Assembly: GCA_965220645.1 (NCBI GenBank) | Contig: OZ244836.1 | Span: forward strand, 868,001 to 932,000 | Source of the DNA: Aldehydirespirator sp965220645 | GTDB taxonomy: Bacteria; Actinomycetota; Acidimicrobiia; Acidimicrobiales; Aldehydirespiratoraceae | DNA length: 64,000 nt | Direction of reading: 5' to 3' | In this document: positions 41,012 to 51,598 of the stretch, piece after piece | How positions within the stretch are numbered: position 1 is the first letter of the stretch | Layout: each line of letters begins with the position of its first letter | Notes under the pieces: model-generated | Seen by the model: the letters and a program-made list of their open reading frames with translations, nothing else | Told to the model about the DNA's origin: nothing | The model's database searches: none | Made by a program: the position numbers and the translations under genes

Positions 41012-41620
41012 ATGAGCTACTCGAGGGCGGTTCAGGAGCTGATCGATCAGCTCGGACGGCTGCCCGGCATCGGGCCCAAGTCAGCTCAGCGCGTGGCGTT
41101 CCACCTGCTGAGGTCGCCGGCCGAAGACGCCAATCGACTGGCCCGGGCGATCTCCGACGCCAAGGAGCAGGTGTCGTACTGCCCTCGCTGCTTCAACTTG
41201 GCCGAGCGGGGCGGCGAATGCGCGGTCTGTGTCGATCCCAGGCGGGACCAGAGATTCGTCTGTGTCGTGGAGGACGCCCAGGACGTGGTGGCGGTCGAGC
41301 GCACCGGCGAGTTCCATGGTCGCTACCACGTGCTTCAGGGAGCCTTCAGTCCGATCGACGGCATTGGCGTCGACCAGCTTCGCGTCAAGGAGCTGCTGGC
41401 CCGGGTGGCCGACGAGGGCATCGAGGAGGTGATCGTGGCCACCAACCCCAATCTGGAGGGGGAGGCCACCGCGATGCTGGTCCACAAGTACCTCAAGCCC
41501 GCCGGGGTGCAGGTGACCCGCATCGCCAGTGGCCTGCCCGTGGGCGGCGACCTGGAGTACGCCGACGAGCTCACCCTGGGGCGGGCCTTCGAGGGTCGCC
41601 GGTCACTCGACGGAGCCTGA
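41012..41620 (+). CDS. recR: Recombination protein RecR
   Basis: A 202-residue RecR. A helix-hairpin-helix (L-P-G-I-G-P-K-S-A-Q-R), a C4 zinc finger (C-P-R-C...C-A-V-C) and a Toprim domain (F-V-C-V-V-E-D...V-A-T-N-P-N-L-E-G-E-A-T) appear in the expected order. It acts with RecF/RecO to load RecA at gaps. Linkage to dnaX is standard. Confidence 0.96.
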   Translation: MSYSRAVQELIDQLGRLPGIGPKSAQRVAFHLLRSPAEDANRLARAISDAKEQVSYCPRCFNLAERGGECAVCVDPRRDQRFVCVVEDAQDVVAVERTGEFHGRYHVLQGAFSPIDGIGVDQLRVKELLARVADEGIEEVIVATNPNLEGEATAMLVHKYLKPAGVQVTRIASGLPVGGDLEYADELTLGRAFEGRRSLDGA

Positions 41621-41667
41621 GTCTCGGTCATCGTGAGCCAACTGGGGCCGGCCGGTAGATTGCGGTG

Positions 41668-42066
41668 ATGCTCACCGAGATCGACCACGTTGCCATCGCG
41701 GTCCGCGATCTGGACGCTGCGATCGATTGGTACCGCAACGCTCTGGGAGCAGAGGTCGAGCACCGCGAGGTGGTGGAGCACGACGGAGTCGAGGAAGCCC
41801 TGCTCGCGGTGGCCGAGAGTTATGTGCAGCTCATCGCGGCCACCCGGGACGACTCGCCCGTGGCCAAGTTCCTCGACAAGCGAGGCGAGGGTCTGCACCA
41901 TGTGGGCTACCGGGTGGACGACTGCGAGACCGCGCTGGCCGCGATGGTGAAGGCCGGGGCAACGCCCATCGACCAGGCGCCGAGGCCGGGCAGTCGCAAC
42001 ACCACCATCGCGTTCATTCACCCCAAGGGCTCCTTCGGCACCCTTATCGAACTGGTCGAGGAGTAG
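41668..42066 (+). CDS. Methylmalonyl-CoA epimerase
   Basis: A 132-residue vicinal-oxygen-chelate protein. I-D-H-V-A-I-A-V-R-D-L at the N-terminus, L-H-H-V-G-Y-R-V-D-D and the end G-S-F-G-T-L-I-E-L-V-E match methylmalonyl-CoA epimerase, with His and Glu metal ligands. It converts the 2S to the 2R epimer in propionate metabolism, fitting the propionyl/acyl-CoA carboxylase at 56684. ATG 41668 follows GTG 41665. Confidence 0.88.
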   Translation: MLTEIDHVAIAVRDLDAAIDWYRNALGAEVEHREVVEHDGVEEALLAVAESYVQLIAATRDDSPVAKFLDKRGEGLHHVGYRVDDCETALAAMVKAGATPIDQAPRPGSRNTTIAFIHPKGSFGTLIELVEE

Positions 42067-42079
42067 CGAGGTCGAGCTG

Positions 42080-42943
42080 GTGCGTGTGCACCTCGTGGAC
42101 GGCACGTACGAGCTCTTTCGCTTCCACTACGCCAGGTCGAACCGCGACCCGCGGCGGGGCGCTCAGCGGGGCGTGCTCAACTCGATGCTCGACATGGTGG
42201 CCGAGGGCGCCACCCACATCGGTATCGCCACCGACCACGTCATCGAGTCATTCCGCAACGAGATGCTGGCCGGCTACAAGGACGGCAGCGGCGTGGACCC
42301 CGACCTCAAAGCCCAATTCCCGGAGCTGGAGGAGCTGCTGGAGCTGGCCGGCTTCGCGGTGTGGCCGCAGGTCGAGCACGAGGCCGACGACGGGCTGGCT
42401 TCGGCCGCGGCGGTGGCCGCGAGCGACCCGCGCGTGGATCAGGTGGTGATCTGCACGCCGGACAAGGACCTGGCCCAATGTGTCACCGCCGACGGCCGGG
42501 TGGTGCAGTACGACCGCCGCCAGCGCGTGTTCTACGACCACGCCGGGGTAGTGGACAAGTTCGGCGTGCCGCCCGCCTCGATCCCCGACTATCTGGGCCT
42601 CGTGGGCGACTCCGCCGACGGGTTCCCGGGTTTGCCCGGCTGGGGGGCGAAGTCGGCGGCCACGCTGCTGGCCCGGTACGGCCATATCACCTCCATCCCC
42701 TTCGATGTCGCCGACTGGGACGTCGAGGTGCGGGGCGCGGCCAAGCTCGCGGCTGCCCTGCGGCATGGCTTCGAGGACGCCCTGCTGTACCGCCGGATCG
42801 CCACCGTCGAGTTGGGCGCCCCGGTGTCGGCCACCGTCGACGAGATGGAGTGGCGAGGACCCGTCGCCGGATTCGGCGAGCGCTGCGCCGAGCTGGCGGC
42901 CGAGCGCCTGGCGGCCCGAGCCCACCAACTGGCACCTCAATAG
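42080..42943 (+). CDS. 5'-3' exonuclease (FEN/PolA N-terminal family)
   Basis: A 287-residue flap-nuclease-family protein without a polymerase domain. Active-site acids are visible in H-L-V-D-G-T-Y, E-H-E-A-D-D and C-T-P-D-K-D-L, and the helix-3-turn motif in L-V-G-D-S-A-D-G-F-P-G-L-P-G-W-G. It resembles stand-alone 5'-3' exonucleases that remove flaps or RNA primers. GTG 42080 starts 13 bases after the epimerase stop. Confidence 0.88.
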   Translation: MRVHLVDGTYELFRFHYARSNRDPRRGAQRGVLNSMLDMVAEGATHIGIATDHVIESFRNEMLAGYKDGSGVDPDLKAQFPELEELLELAGFAVWPQVEHEADDGLASAAAVAASDPRVDQVVICTPDKDLAQCVTADGRVVQYDRRQRVFYDHAGVVDKFGVPPASIPDYLGLVGDSADGFPGLPGWGAKSAATLLARYGHITSIPFDVADWDVEVRGAAKLAAALRHGFEDALLYRRIATVELGAPVSATVDEMEWRGPVAGFGERCAELAAERLAARAHQLAPQ

Positions 42944-43072
42944 GACGGCCTGTCCGGCCGGCGGGTCCTGTCGCCGGCGCGCCCCGGCGGCGCGAGCGCC
43001 GCCATTGCTTGCCCCGACGCCACCCCCCGGCCTGGCTGGTTGCGGGCCGGCTATGGCTCGACGTGCTGGTGC

Positions 43073-44143
43073 TCAGGCGGAGAGGACTTCGCTCAGGCCT
43101 ATGGCTGTAGGGACCTCGACCTGGTCGAAGTCGCAGGACTCAACGGTGCGGTCGGGACGCCAGCGCACGAAACGGGTGGTGCCCCGGAAGCGGCCGTTCA
43201 ACATGGCCTCGTACTTGACCTCGGCGACCAGTTCGAGCCGCAGGGGCACCCAAGGCTGCTGCTGGCGCTGGCCGGACCAGCGGTTGGGGGTGCCGGGCAT
43301 CACCGCGCCCTCGTGGTGGGCTGCGGGATCCATCCATTCCGCCCAGGGGTGGTCGCGGGGGTTGTCCATCACGTGGGGTCTCAGCTCGTCGAGCAGCTCG
43401 CGGCGGCGCTGGGCGGTGAAGCTGGCGGCCACCCCGCAGTGGTGCAGGTTGCCGGAGTCGTCGTGCAGCCCCACCACCAGCGAGCCCACCCCCTCGCCGT
43501 CGACGTGCATCCGGAAGCCGGCCACCGCCACATCGACGGTGCGGGTGTGCTTGACCTTGAACTGGGACCGCTTGTTGGGCTCGTAGGTCCCGTCCCGGGG
43601 CTTGGCGATGAGGCCGTCGAGCCCCGCGCCCTCGAAGCGCTCGTACCAATCCCGGGCCAGGGTCCGGTCGAGAGTGGAGGGGGCCAGGTGGACGGGGGCC
43701 TCGAAAGCCCCTGCCATCGCCTCCAGCACGGCGCGCCGGTCGCGGAACGGCTCGGCCATGAGATCGGCATCGGCCGCGGCCAACACGTCGAAGGCGACGA
43801 ACTCTGCCGGGGTCTCGCCCGCCAGCCGGTTGATCCGGCTCTCAGCGGGATGGATCCGCTGCTGGAGCGCGTCGAATCCGAGCCGGTCGTCGATGGGCAC
43901 GATTATCTCGCCGTCGACCACCGCCCGGGGGGGCAGCGCCGCCTTCAGCGGCTCGATCAGCTCGGGGAAGTAGCGGGTCAGGGGGCGCTCATTGCGGCTG
44001 CCCAGCTCCACCTCGTCGGCGTCGCGGAACACAATGCAGCGGAAGCCGTCCCACTTCGGCTCGAAGGCCAGGTCGCCGTCGGGGATCCCGCTGACTGCCT
44101 TGGCCAGCATCGGCTTCACCGGCGGCATCACAGGCAGGTCCAT
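43073..44143 (-). CDS. ATP-dependent DNA ligase (LigC/LigD-ligase type)
   Basis: A 356-residue ligase. The adenylated Lys is in F-E-P-K-W-D-G-F-R. Further nucleotidyltransferase motifs are V-V-D-G-E-I-I-V, D-G-L-I-A-K and F-K-V-K-H-T-R, followed by an OB domain. The length matches actinobacterial LigC and the ligase module of LigD, used in repair or end joining. ATG 44143 was chosen. No Ku gene is visible in the window. Confidence 0.9.
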   Translation of the reverse strand: MDLPVMPPVKPMLAKAVSGIPDGDLAFEPKWDGFRCIVFRDADEVELGSRNERPLTRYFPELIEPLKAALPPRAVVDGEIIVPIDDRLGFDALQQRIHPAESRINRLAGETPAEFVAFDVLAAADADLMAEPFRDRRAVLEAMAGAFEAPVHLAPSTLDRTLARDWYERFEGAGLDGLIAKPRDGTYEPNKRSQFKVKHTRTVDVAVAGFRMHVDGEGVGSLVVGLHDDSGNLHHCGVAASFTAQRRRELLDELRPHVMDNPRDHPWAEWMDPAAHHEGAVMPGTPNRWSGQRQQQPWVPLRLELVAEVKYEAMLNGRFRGTTRFVRWRPDRTVESCDFDQVEVPTAIGLSEVLSA

Positions 44144-44212
44144 GGCCGCGATCCTACGACTCACCCCGGACGGCGGGCCATCGCCGCTGAACGTCTGCCT
44201 ACCATGCCTGCC

Positions 44213-45352
44213 ATGAGCACAGAGATCCGTCCCTTCACCGTCTCAGTGGCCGACGCCGAGATCGATGATCTCAAGGCCCGTCTGGCCCGCACCCGCTGGC
44301 CGGAGGCAGAGCTAGTCGACGACTGGACGCAGGGGATCCCCATCGCGTACCTGCGGGAGGTGTGCGAGTACTGGGCCGACAGCTACGACTGGCGGCGCTG
44401 CGAGGACGCCATCAACTCCCGGCCCAACTTCATCACCAACATCGACGGGCTCGACATCCACTTCCAGCACATCCGCTCGGCCCACGACGACGCCCTGCCC
44501 ATGATCGTCACCCACGGCTGGCCCGGCTCGGTGCTGGAGTTCGTCAAGATCATCGAACCGCTTGTCGATCCGACTGCCCACGGCGGAGGTGAGGGAGACG
44601 CCTTCCACCTGGTGCTGCCGTCGCTGCCCGGCTACGGGTTCAGCGCCAAGCCGTCGGCACCGGGCACCGGCGTGGAGCGCATCGCGGCCATGTGGGACGA
44701 ACTGATGGGCCGGCTCGGCTACGACAGCTATGTCGCTCAGGGCGGCGACTGGGGATCGGCGGTCACCACCCACATCGGGATGCAGAACCTCGGGCGGTGC
44801 CGGGCCATCCACACCAACATGCCGGTGGCCGGGCCGAGCAAGGAGTCGATGGCCGATCTGACGGCCAAGGAGCAGGCCGCGCTGGAGTCGATGGGCTACT
44901 ACGACAAGTGGGACTCGGGCTACTCGAAGCAGCAGTCGAGCCGACCGCAGACCATCGGCTACAGCCTGGTCGACTCACCGGTGGGTCTGGCCGCATGGAT
45001 CCTCGAGAAATTCTGGTCGTGGAGCGACCGCAGCGCCCACCCCGAGGACTACTTCACCCGCGACGAGCTGCTCGACAACGTGTCGCTGTACTGGTTCACC
45101 GCTACCGGGGCGTCGGCGGCCCGGCTGTACTGGGAGAGCTTCGCCAGTTTCGCGGGTGGCGAGGTGGACATACCCACCGGGTGCAGCATCTTTCCCAACG
45201 AGATCTTCCGGGCCAGCCGCCGCTGGGCTGAGAAGCGCTACACCGACATCCGGTACTGGAACGAGCCCGAGGTGGGCGGGCACTTCGCGGCGTTCGAACA
45301 GCCCGAGCTGTTCGTGGCCGAGATGCGGGCCGCCTTCAAGTTCCTGGACTGA
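44213..45352 (+). CDS. Epoxide hydrolase (EHN-type alpha/beta hydrolase)
   Basis: A 379-residue enzyme. An N-terminal EHN lid (I-R-P-F-T-V-S-V...D-D-L-K-A-R-L-A-R-T-R-W-P) precedes the hydrolase core. The oxyanion motif is H-G-W-P-G-S, the nucleophile is Asp in G-G-D-W-G-S, and the catalytic His is in G-G-H-F-A-A-F-E. It should open epoxides to diols. ATG 44213 is the start, divergent from the ligase with about 70 bases between. Confidence 0.9.
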   Translation: MSTEIRPFTVSVADAEIDDLKARLARTRWPEAELVDDWTQGIPIAYLREVCEYWADSYDWRRCEDAINSRPNFITNIDGLDIHFQHIRSAHDDALPMIVTHGWPGSVLEFVKIIEPLVDPTAHGGGEGDAFHLVLPSLPGYGFSAKPSAPGTGVERIAAMWDELMGRLGYDSYVAQGGDWGSAVTTHIGMQNLGRCRAIHTNMPVAGPSKESMADLTAKEQAALESMGYYDKWDSGYSKQQSSRPQTIGYSLVDSPVGLAAWILEKFWSWSDRSAHPEDYFTRDELLDNVSLYWFTATGASAARLYWESFASFAGGEVDIPTGCSIFPNEIFRASRRWAEKRYTDIRYWNEPEVGGHFAAFEQPELFVAEMRAAFKFLD

Positions 45353-45664
45353 CCGCGATCACGCGCACGTCGGGCTCGACGTCTTCGACGGCCTGGTTCC
45401 AGCGAAGACCGATGGCGCCGAAGCGGTGCCCATCGGTGGACATCCAGTTGCCGAAGCCGGGATCGGAGGCGGACACCACGATGCGCACCGAGCCGTCGGG
45501 CCCGTATCGAGCGGTGCGCTTGTTGACGGTGACCGGCAGGCGGCGGTAGTCGAGGCGCAGGTTGCTCGTTCCTGCACGAGGTCGCCGGCGGCCTTGAGGG
45601 CGTCGCAGAACTCGGCCCAGGTCCGTCCCGACACAACGTCGTCGCGCATCTCACTGTTGGACAT
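45336..45664 (-). pseudogene. Decayed DUF1214-type gene with internal deletion
   Basis: The minus strand starts like a member of this family (M-S-N-S-E-M-R-D-D-V-V-S-G-R-T-W-A-E-F-C-D-A-L-K). After about 30 residues the frame shifts, and the next frame reads N-L-R-L-D-Y-R-R-L-P-V-T-V...I-V-V-S-A-S-D-P-G, then G-N-W-M-S-T-D-G-H-R-F-G, a typical C-terminal part. The usual middle, probably over 200 residues, is missing. The 3' end overlaps the epoxide hydrolase end. It is read as a deletion remnant. Confidence 0.65.
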
Positions 45665-45824
45665 CCCCCCATGCAATCACCTTCTTCAGGCCGCGACGAC
45701 CCAGGGGGCCGGTCCGGGTCTTGCTGAATGGTGGTCACGACCATCGCCTCTGCAGAGGGGTATTCGGTGAACGCTGGGCGAAATCTTGGAACCGTGTCTC
45801 CTTCGCTGGCTACAGGGGTCGGGC

Positions 45825-45853
45825 TTGACAGGCTTATTTTCGTTCGCTAAACA
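45825..45853 (+). promoter_or_regulatory. Sigma-70-like promoter of the amino-sugar operon
   Basis: TTGACA (45825-45830) and TAAACA (45848-45853) are separated by 17 bases. CGTTCGCT occurs at 45841-45848 and again at 45868-45875, overlapping the -10 and the likely start site, so it may be a repressor site. The AT-rich patch is unlike the flanks. The ROK repressor it precedes is the natural candidate regulator. Confidence 0.6.
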
Positions 45854-45891
45854 AACATTTTCCGCTGCGTTCGCTGAGAGAGGGGGATTCG

Positions 45892-46992
45892 GTGCCGTTG
45901 CGGGTAGAGGCAAAGGCGGGACAGCAAGACACCCGCAGCACCAACCGCCGGCTGGTGCTGCAGGCGCTGTTGCGCTCGAACGGTCTCAGTCGTGCCGATC
46001 TGGTCCGGATGACCGGACTCGCGCCGGCGACGGTCTCAGCCCTGGTGGCCGACCTTCTCGCCGAGGGCCTTGCCGAAGAGCTCGGACGAGGGCCGGCCAA
46101 GGTCGGCAAGCCCTCCCAGCTGGTGGGGCTGAACGCCCGCTCACGGAACATCGTCTGCGTCGACTTGAGCGACAGCTCGGTGTTGAGGGCTGCCGTGATC
46201 GACTTGGCCGGCGAGATCATCCACAGGATCGAGCACCCGTTCCATGGCGTCACTGGCGAGAGAGCGCTTGCAATGACCGAAGAGGCCGTCGCCGAGGCGA
46301 TCTCCGCGGCGCCAACACGGCTGCTCGGCATCGGCATTGGCACGCCGGGCGTGGTGACACCGGACGGCACCGTGGTCGAGGCCAGCAATTTCCGCTGGCT
46401 CGGCCTCGACGTAGCCAAGCGGCTGAACGATCGGTTCGGTCATGCGGTGCGGATCTCGAACGACGCCAACGCGGCCGCGCTGGCCGAATTCTCTTACGGA
46501 TCGATCAGTCACAACCTGATGGTCATCAAGATCGGTAGCGGCGTGGGCTCAGGGATAGTTCTCAACGGCCAGCAGTACTACGGCGAGGGCTTCGCGGCCG
46601 GCGAGATCGGCCACATTACCGTGGAGGACGACGGCCCCAGATGCTCGTGCGGCAACCGGGGCTGCCTGGAGACTTTGGTCTCGGCTCCGCGGCTGGCTGC
46701 CGCTATCGCGGCCGGCGAGGATCCGCACCAGGTGGTGGCGGACGCCGGCCGGCGGCTGGGGCTTGCCCTGGCCGGAGCGGTGAGCGTGCTGGACATCCAC
46801 GACATCGTGGTCTCGGGTTATGAGGTACCCCTCCCAGATGAGCTGTGCCGTGCCGCGCTGGCGTCACTGCGAGCGCGCACTCTTCCCGGCCTCGGTCGCT
46901 CGGTCAATCTGCGGCCGTCGAATCTCGGTGCGGACCTAGTCCTGCTCGGCGTCAGTGTCCTCGTGCTGAGCCAAGAGCTGGGGGTTGCCTGA
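45892..46992 (+). CDS. ROK-family transcriptional repressor
   Basis: A 366-residue regulator. An N-terminal winged helix (S-R-A-D-L-V-R-M-T-G-L-A-P-A-T-V-S) is followed by a ROK sugar-sensing domain with the C-x-C-G-x-x-G-C zinc motif (C-S-C-G-N-R-G-C-L-E) and G-E-I-G-H. It probably represses the downstream uptake and catabolic genes until an amino sugar or its phosphate binds. GTG 45892 has a GAGAGGGGG Shine-Dalgarno-like tract close by. Confidence 0.9.
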   Translation: MPLRVEAKAGQQDTRSTNRRLVLQALLRSNGLSRADLVRMTGLAPATVSALVADLLAEGLAEELGRGPAKVGKPSQLVGLNARSRNIVCVDLSDSSVLRAAVIDLAGEIIHRIEHPFHGVTGERALAMTEEAVAEAISAAPTRLLGIGIGTPGVVTPDGTVVEASNFRWLGLDVAKRLNDRFGHAVRISNDANAAALAEFSYGSISHNLMVIKIGSGVGSGIVLNGQQYYGEGFAAGEIGHITVEDDGPRCSCGNRGCLETLVSAPRLAAAIAAGEDPHQVVADAGRRLGLALAGAVSVLDIHDIVVSGYEVPLPDELCRAALASLRARTLPGLGRSVNLRPSNLGADLVLLGVSVLVLSQELGVA

Positions 46993-47098
46993 TGGGCGCC
47001 CCGCGACAGCAAGCGAAGCGAACAACGGCCGATGCCACACCGTCGCTTCGCACCAACACACAATCCCATCACGGGAGGGACCCAGGAGGTTAAGGACA

Positions 47099-48478
47099 AT
47101 GGCAAAGCTAATGAGACTTCTTGCCGCGCTACTCGCGTTCGGGCTCATCGCCGCGAGTTGCGGCGATGACGACGACGGCGCGCAACCCGCGCCCGCAGAG
47201 CCTGAGGCGGCCGAACCAGCACCCGCCGAGCCCGAGGCAGCAGAGCCTGAGGCGGCCGAGCCCGAGCCAACGGTGGCTCCAGAGCCGGAAGTGGAAGAGG
47301 TAACGATCTCGATCGAGAGTTGGCGTTCGGATGATCAGGCGATCTGGGATGAACAGATCATTCCAGCGTTCGAGGCTGAGTATCCGCATATCAACGTGGT
47401 GTTCGCGCCCACGACGCCGCTGGAGTACCCGCCCGCGTTGCGGACTCGTCTGGAGGGCGGAGTAGCAGGCGACTTGATCACCTGCTTCCCCTTCGATCGT
47501 TCGCGGGAACTCTTCGAGGATGGTCATCTGGCACCGCTCAACGACCTGGATGGGATCGACAGCTTCGGTCCCTCCGCGCAGAATGCTTGGCTCTCCGCGG
47601 ACGGGTCGACTCCGTACTGCGTACCGATCGCCTCGATCATTCAGGGCTTCTATTACAACGTAGAAGCCTTCGATGAGTTGGGGCTGAGCGTGCCCGAGAC
47701 CGAGTCGGAACTCTTCGAGGTGTTGCAGGCGATCCTCGACGACGGCACGTATACGCCTATCGGGATTGGCCTGTCTGAGTGGGAGGCCGAGCACATCCTG
47801 TTCCAGAACCTTGGTGCGAACTATTGGAAGGGCGAAGAAGGACGTTTGGCCCTGATCAATGGCGAAGACAAGGTCACCGATCAGGAGTACGTCGACACCT
47901 TGGAGACCATGGCTCGCTTGGGTCCCTATATGCACCCCGGAGCTTCCGGCATCCCCTACCCGGACGGCAAGATCCTGTTCGAGACCGGTCAGGCCGCGAT
48001 CTACCCCGGCGGATCTTGGGAGATCTCCGGCTTCGATGAGAACGCAGGCTTCGAGTTCAGCGCCTTCCGGACACCGCATCCGGACGCTCAGGACACGTGC
48101 TACATCGTCGATCACATCGACCTGGCGATTGGCCTGAATCCCGCATCCGCCAATGCCGAAGCCGCTCGCACGTTCCTGTCGTGGGTGGCGGCTCCTGAGT
48201 TCGCCGGCCTCTACACCGGCGCTTTGTCTGGCTTCTTCAGCCTGCAGGACACACCGGTCGAGTACGGCCATCCGGTTGCTCAGGAGTTCGTGTCGTGGCG
48301 TGAGGACTGCGAATCAGCCAATCGCACCGGCTACGAGGCCCTGGATTCGGGCGATCCCGAATTTCCCATAGAGCTGAGGGAAGTAAGCAATGCTGTCGTC
48401 CTCGGGAACATGACACCCGAAGACGGAGCACAGAGGCTGCAGGACGGCCTCGACTCCTGGTATACACCGGGAGGCTGA
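47099..48478 (+). CDS. ABC sugar transporter binding lipoprotein
   Basis: A 459-residue family-1 binding protein. AGGAGGT (47084-47090) precedes ATG 47099. The signal ends in I-A-A-S-C, so the mature protein is lipid-anchored; an A-P-A-E-P-E-A repeat linker follows. The fold has typical sugar-binding features (P-Y-C-V-P-I-A-S, Y-P-G-G-S-W-E). With nagA/nagB downstream, N-acetylglucosamine or chito-oligosaccharides are the likely ligands. Confidence 0.88.
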   Translation: MAKLMRLLAALLAFGLIAASCGDDDDGAQPAPAEPEAAEPAPAEPEAAEPEAAEPEPTVAPEPEVEEVTISIESWRSDDQAIWDEQIIPAFEAEYPHINVVFAPTTPLEYPPALRTRLEGGVAGDLITCFPFDRSRELFEDGHLAPLNDLDGIDSFGPSAQNAWLSADGSTPYCVPIASIIQGFYYNVEAFDELGLSVPETESELFEVLQAILDDGTYTPIGIGLSEWEAEHILFQNLGANYWKGEEGRLALINGEDKVTDQEYVDTLETMARLGPYMHPGASGIPYPDGKILFETGQAAIYPGGSWEISGFDENAGFEFSAFRTPHPDAQDTCYIVDHIDLAIGLNPASANAEAARTFLSWVAAPEFAGLYTGALSGFFSLQDTPVEYGHPVAQEFVSWREDCESANRTGYEALDSGDPEFPIELREVSNAVVLGNMTPEDGAQRLQDGLDSWYTPGG

Positions 48479-48515
48479 CCCATAGACTGCTGGCTGATGA
48501 CACGGCCTGCAGCAC

Positions 48516-49499
48516 TTGGACAACTCGGTGACCGCCACTGAAGCGGTCGCCACCGAGGGACTCCCTCCAGGCGGGGGATCTGCCGATCGGCAGATCCCCC
48601 GCTCGGGGTCTACCACTCGCCGTAGGCGCAGGTGGGGGCCGATACTGGTATTCCTCGCGCCGGCGACAGTTATCTATTCGGTGTTCATGGTCTACCCGCT
48701 GCTGGATTCGCTGCGGCGGAGCTTCTTCGACGATGATGGCAACTTCGCCGGGCTGGACAACTACAACACTCTCTTCGGGAATCCGACCTTCGCGGATCGT
48801 TTCTGGGATGCACTGGGCCACAACTTCCAGTTCTTTGCGTTCCACATGGTTCTGCAGAACCCGATCGGTCTGTTGCTCGCCGTACTGCTGACGGTTCAGA
48901 GTGTCCGAGGCCTCAATATCTACCGGACGCTGGTCTTCTTGCCCACAACTCTGTCGGTGGTCATCGTCGGCTTCATATGGAGACTCATCTTGAGCCCGAT
49001 ATGGGGAGTCACTGAGACAATAGGCTTGGACACGCCGCTACTGGGCGAACGCCGCACGGTGCTTCCGACACTGTCACTGATATCGGTATGGCAATGGGTC
49101 GGGATCCCCATGATCTTCTTCTACGCCGTGCTGATCGCCATCCCGAAGGATCTCATCGAGGCCTCTCGAGTTGATGGCGCAGGCTCCTGGCAGGTCTTCA
49201 GGGACATCACGTTTCCCTTGATCCTCCCCATGCTGGGGATCATTTCCATTCTGACGTACATCGGCAATTTCAATGCCTTCGACTTGATATATCAGGTCAA
49301 GGGCATAGTCGCTGGCCCTGACTTTGCTTCGGACATCATGGGCACCTTCTTTTACCGAACCTTCTTCGGTGCTTCGGGGACTACGGGCAGTCCAGCCTTG
49401 GGCGCAACCGTTGCGTCTGTGATGTTCCTCATCATCCTGGTGGGCCTATTGCTCTATATGTTTGGTTGGCAGCGACGCGTCACAACATACGATCTATGA
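48516..49499 (+). CDS. ABC sugar transporter permease (MalF/UgpA type)
   Basis: A permease of about 327 residues with six transmembrane segments. The EAA loop reads E-A-S-R-V-D-G-A-G-S-W-Q-V-F. TTG 48516 and GTG 48528 are possible starts; the N-terminal 40 residues are polar and basic. A perfect 32-bp palindrome (48571-48602) lies in this N-terminal coding part. It pairs with the following permease. Confidence 0.88.
   Translation: MDNSVTATEAVATEGLPPGGGSADRQIPRSGSTTRRRRRWGPILVFLAPATVIYSVFMVYPLLDSLRRSFFDDDGNFAGLDNYNTLFGNPTFADRFWDALGHNFQFFAFHMVLQNPIGLLLAVLLTVQSVRGLNIYRTLVFLPTTLSVVIVGFIWRLILSPIWGVTETIGLDTPLLGERRTVLPTLSLISVWQWVGIPMIFFYAVLIAIPKDLIEASRVDGAGSWQVFRDITFPLILPMLGIISILTYIGNFNAFDLIYQVKGIVAGPDFASDIMGTFFYRTFFGASGTTGSPALGATVASVMFLIILVGLLLYMFGWQRRVTTYDL
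48571..48602. promoter_or_regulatory. Perfect 32-bp palindrome between the lipoprotein and permease coding cores
   Basis: The 16 bases 48571-48586 are the exact reverse complement of 48587-48602, giving a very stable GC-rich hairpin in RNA. It sits about 90 bases after the binding-protein stop and within the first codons of the permease. Such structures commonly lower expression of membrane subunits relative to the binding protein or protect the upstream mRNA; that function is inferred. Confidence 0.7.
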
Positions 49500-50374
49500 G
49501 CACCTCAACTCGGGTTTCCCCACCATTGAACGCGGTCCATCCTAGGAGGAGGCGTATTCACTGGGGACGATGGGGCGTTCATGCTGTTCTGCTTTCCTAC
49601 TCGTTGCTCGCGCTCGGCCCGACGTTGTTGATCATCCTTAATTCTCTCAAGTCACGTCAGGCGATCTTTGATGACGCCTTCTCGCTGCCTACTCCGGGAA
49701 CGTTCGACTTAGTGGGATATGAGACGTTGTTCGCCGGCTCAAGTTTCGATGTCTACTTTCGAAACAGCTTCATAGTGACGGTTGCTTCAGTGTTGCTGGT
49801 TGTGTTCTTTTCCGCAATGGCTGGGTTCGCTCTGACAGAATACGATTTCAAGGGCAATACGCTACTATCGCTCTATCTGGTTGTTGGCATCATGATTCCG
49901 ATCCGCCTTGGAACGGTGAGCATTCTCAAACTGATGGTAAGCCTCAATCTCATCAATACGCTGTGGGCGTTAATCCTGGTGTACACCGCCATGGGGCTGC
50001 CACTAGGCGTGTTCTTGATGTCCCAGTTCATGCGGCAAGTACCCAGAGAACTGAAGTCTGCGGCCCGAGTGGACGGTGCCAACGAGTACCGGGTATTGGG
50101 ACTGGTCATGCCCCTCGTCAGGCCGGGCATGGCAGCCGTGGCCGTCTTCACGATGCTGCCGGTCTGGAACGATCTGTGGTTCCCGTTGATCTTGGCGCCG
50201 GCTGAAGGGACCAGGACGGTCACGCTGGGCGCTTCGGCCTTCCTCGGCCAGTTCGAGAGAAACTGGAACGCCCTGCTCGCCGCTCTGACACTTGCGATGG
50301 TGCCGATCCTCCTGCTCTACATCATCTTCTCTCGACAGTTCCTCAGAGGACTCACCGAAGGGGCCATCAAATGA
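49496..50374 (+). CDS. ABC sugar transporter permease (MalG/UgpE type)
   Basis: A 292-residue second permease. The EAA loop is K-S-A-A-R-V-D-G-A-N-E-Y-R-V-L-G. Six hydrophobic helices are visible. ATG 49496 overlaps the first permease stop by four bases. The first half is clearly richer in A and T than the neighbouring genes. It completes the channel with the preceding gene. Confidence 0.9.
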   Translation: MSTSTRVSPPLNAVHPRRRRIHWGRWGVHAVLLSYSLLALGPTLLIILNSLKSRQAIFDDAFSLPTPGTFDLVGYETLFAGSSFDVYFRNSFIVTVASVLLVVFFSAMAGFALTEYDFKGNTLLSLYLVVGIMIPIRLGTVSILKLMVSLNLINTLWALILVYTAMGLPLGVFLMSQFMRQVPRELKSAARVDGANEYRVLGLVMPLVRPGMAAVAVFTMLPVWNDLWFPLILAPAEGTRTVTLGASAFLGQFERNWNALLAALTLAMVPILLLYIIFSRQFLRGLTEGAIK

Positions 50375-50416
50375 TCGCGCGGATCATTCGGTCCGGGGAC
50401 AGCTAGGGGTGTAGCC

Positions 50417-51594
<1,178 letters not shown>

Positions 51595-51598
<4 letters not shown>

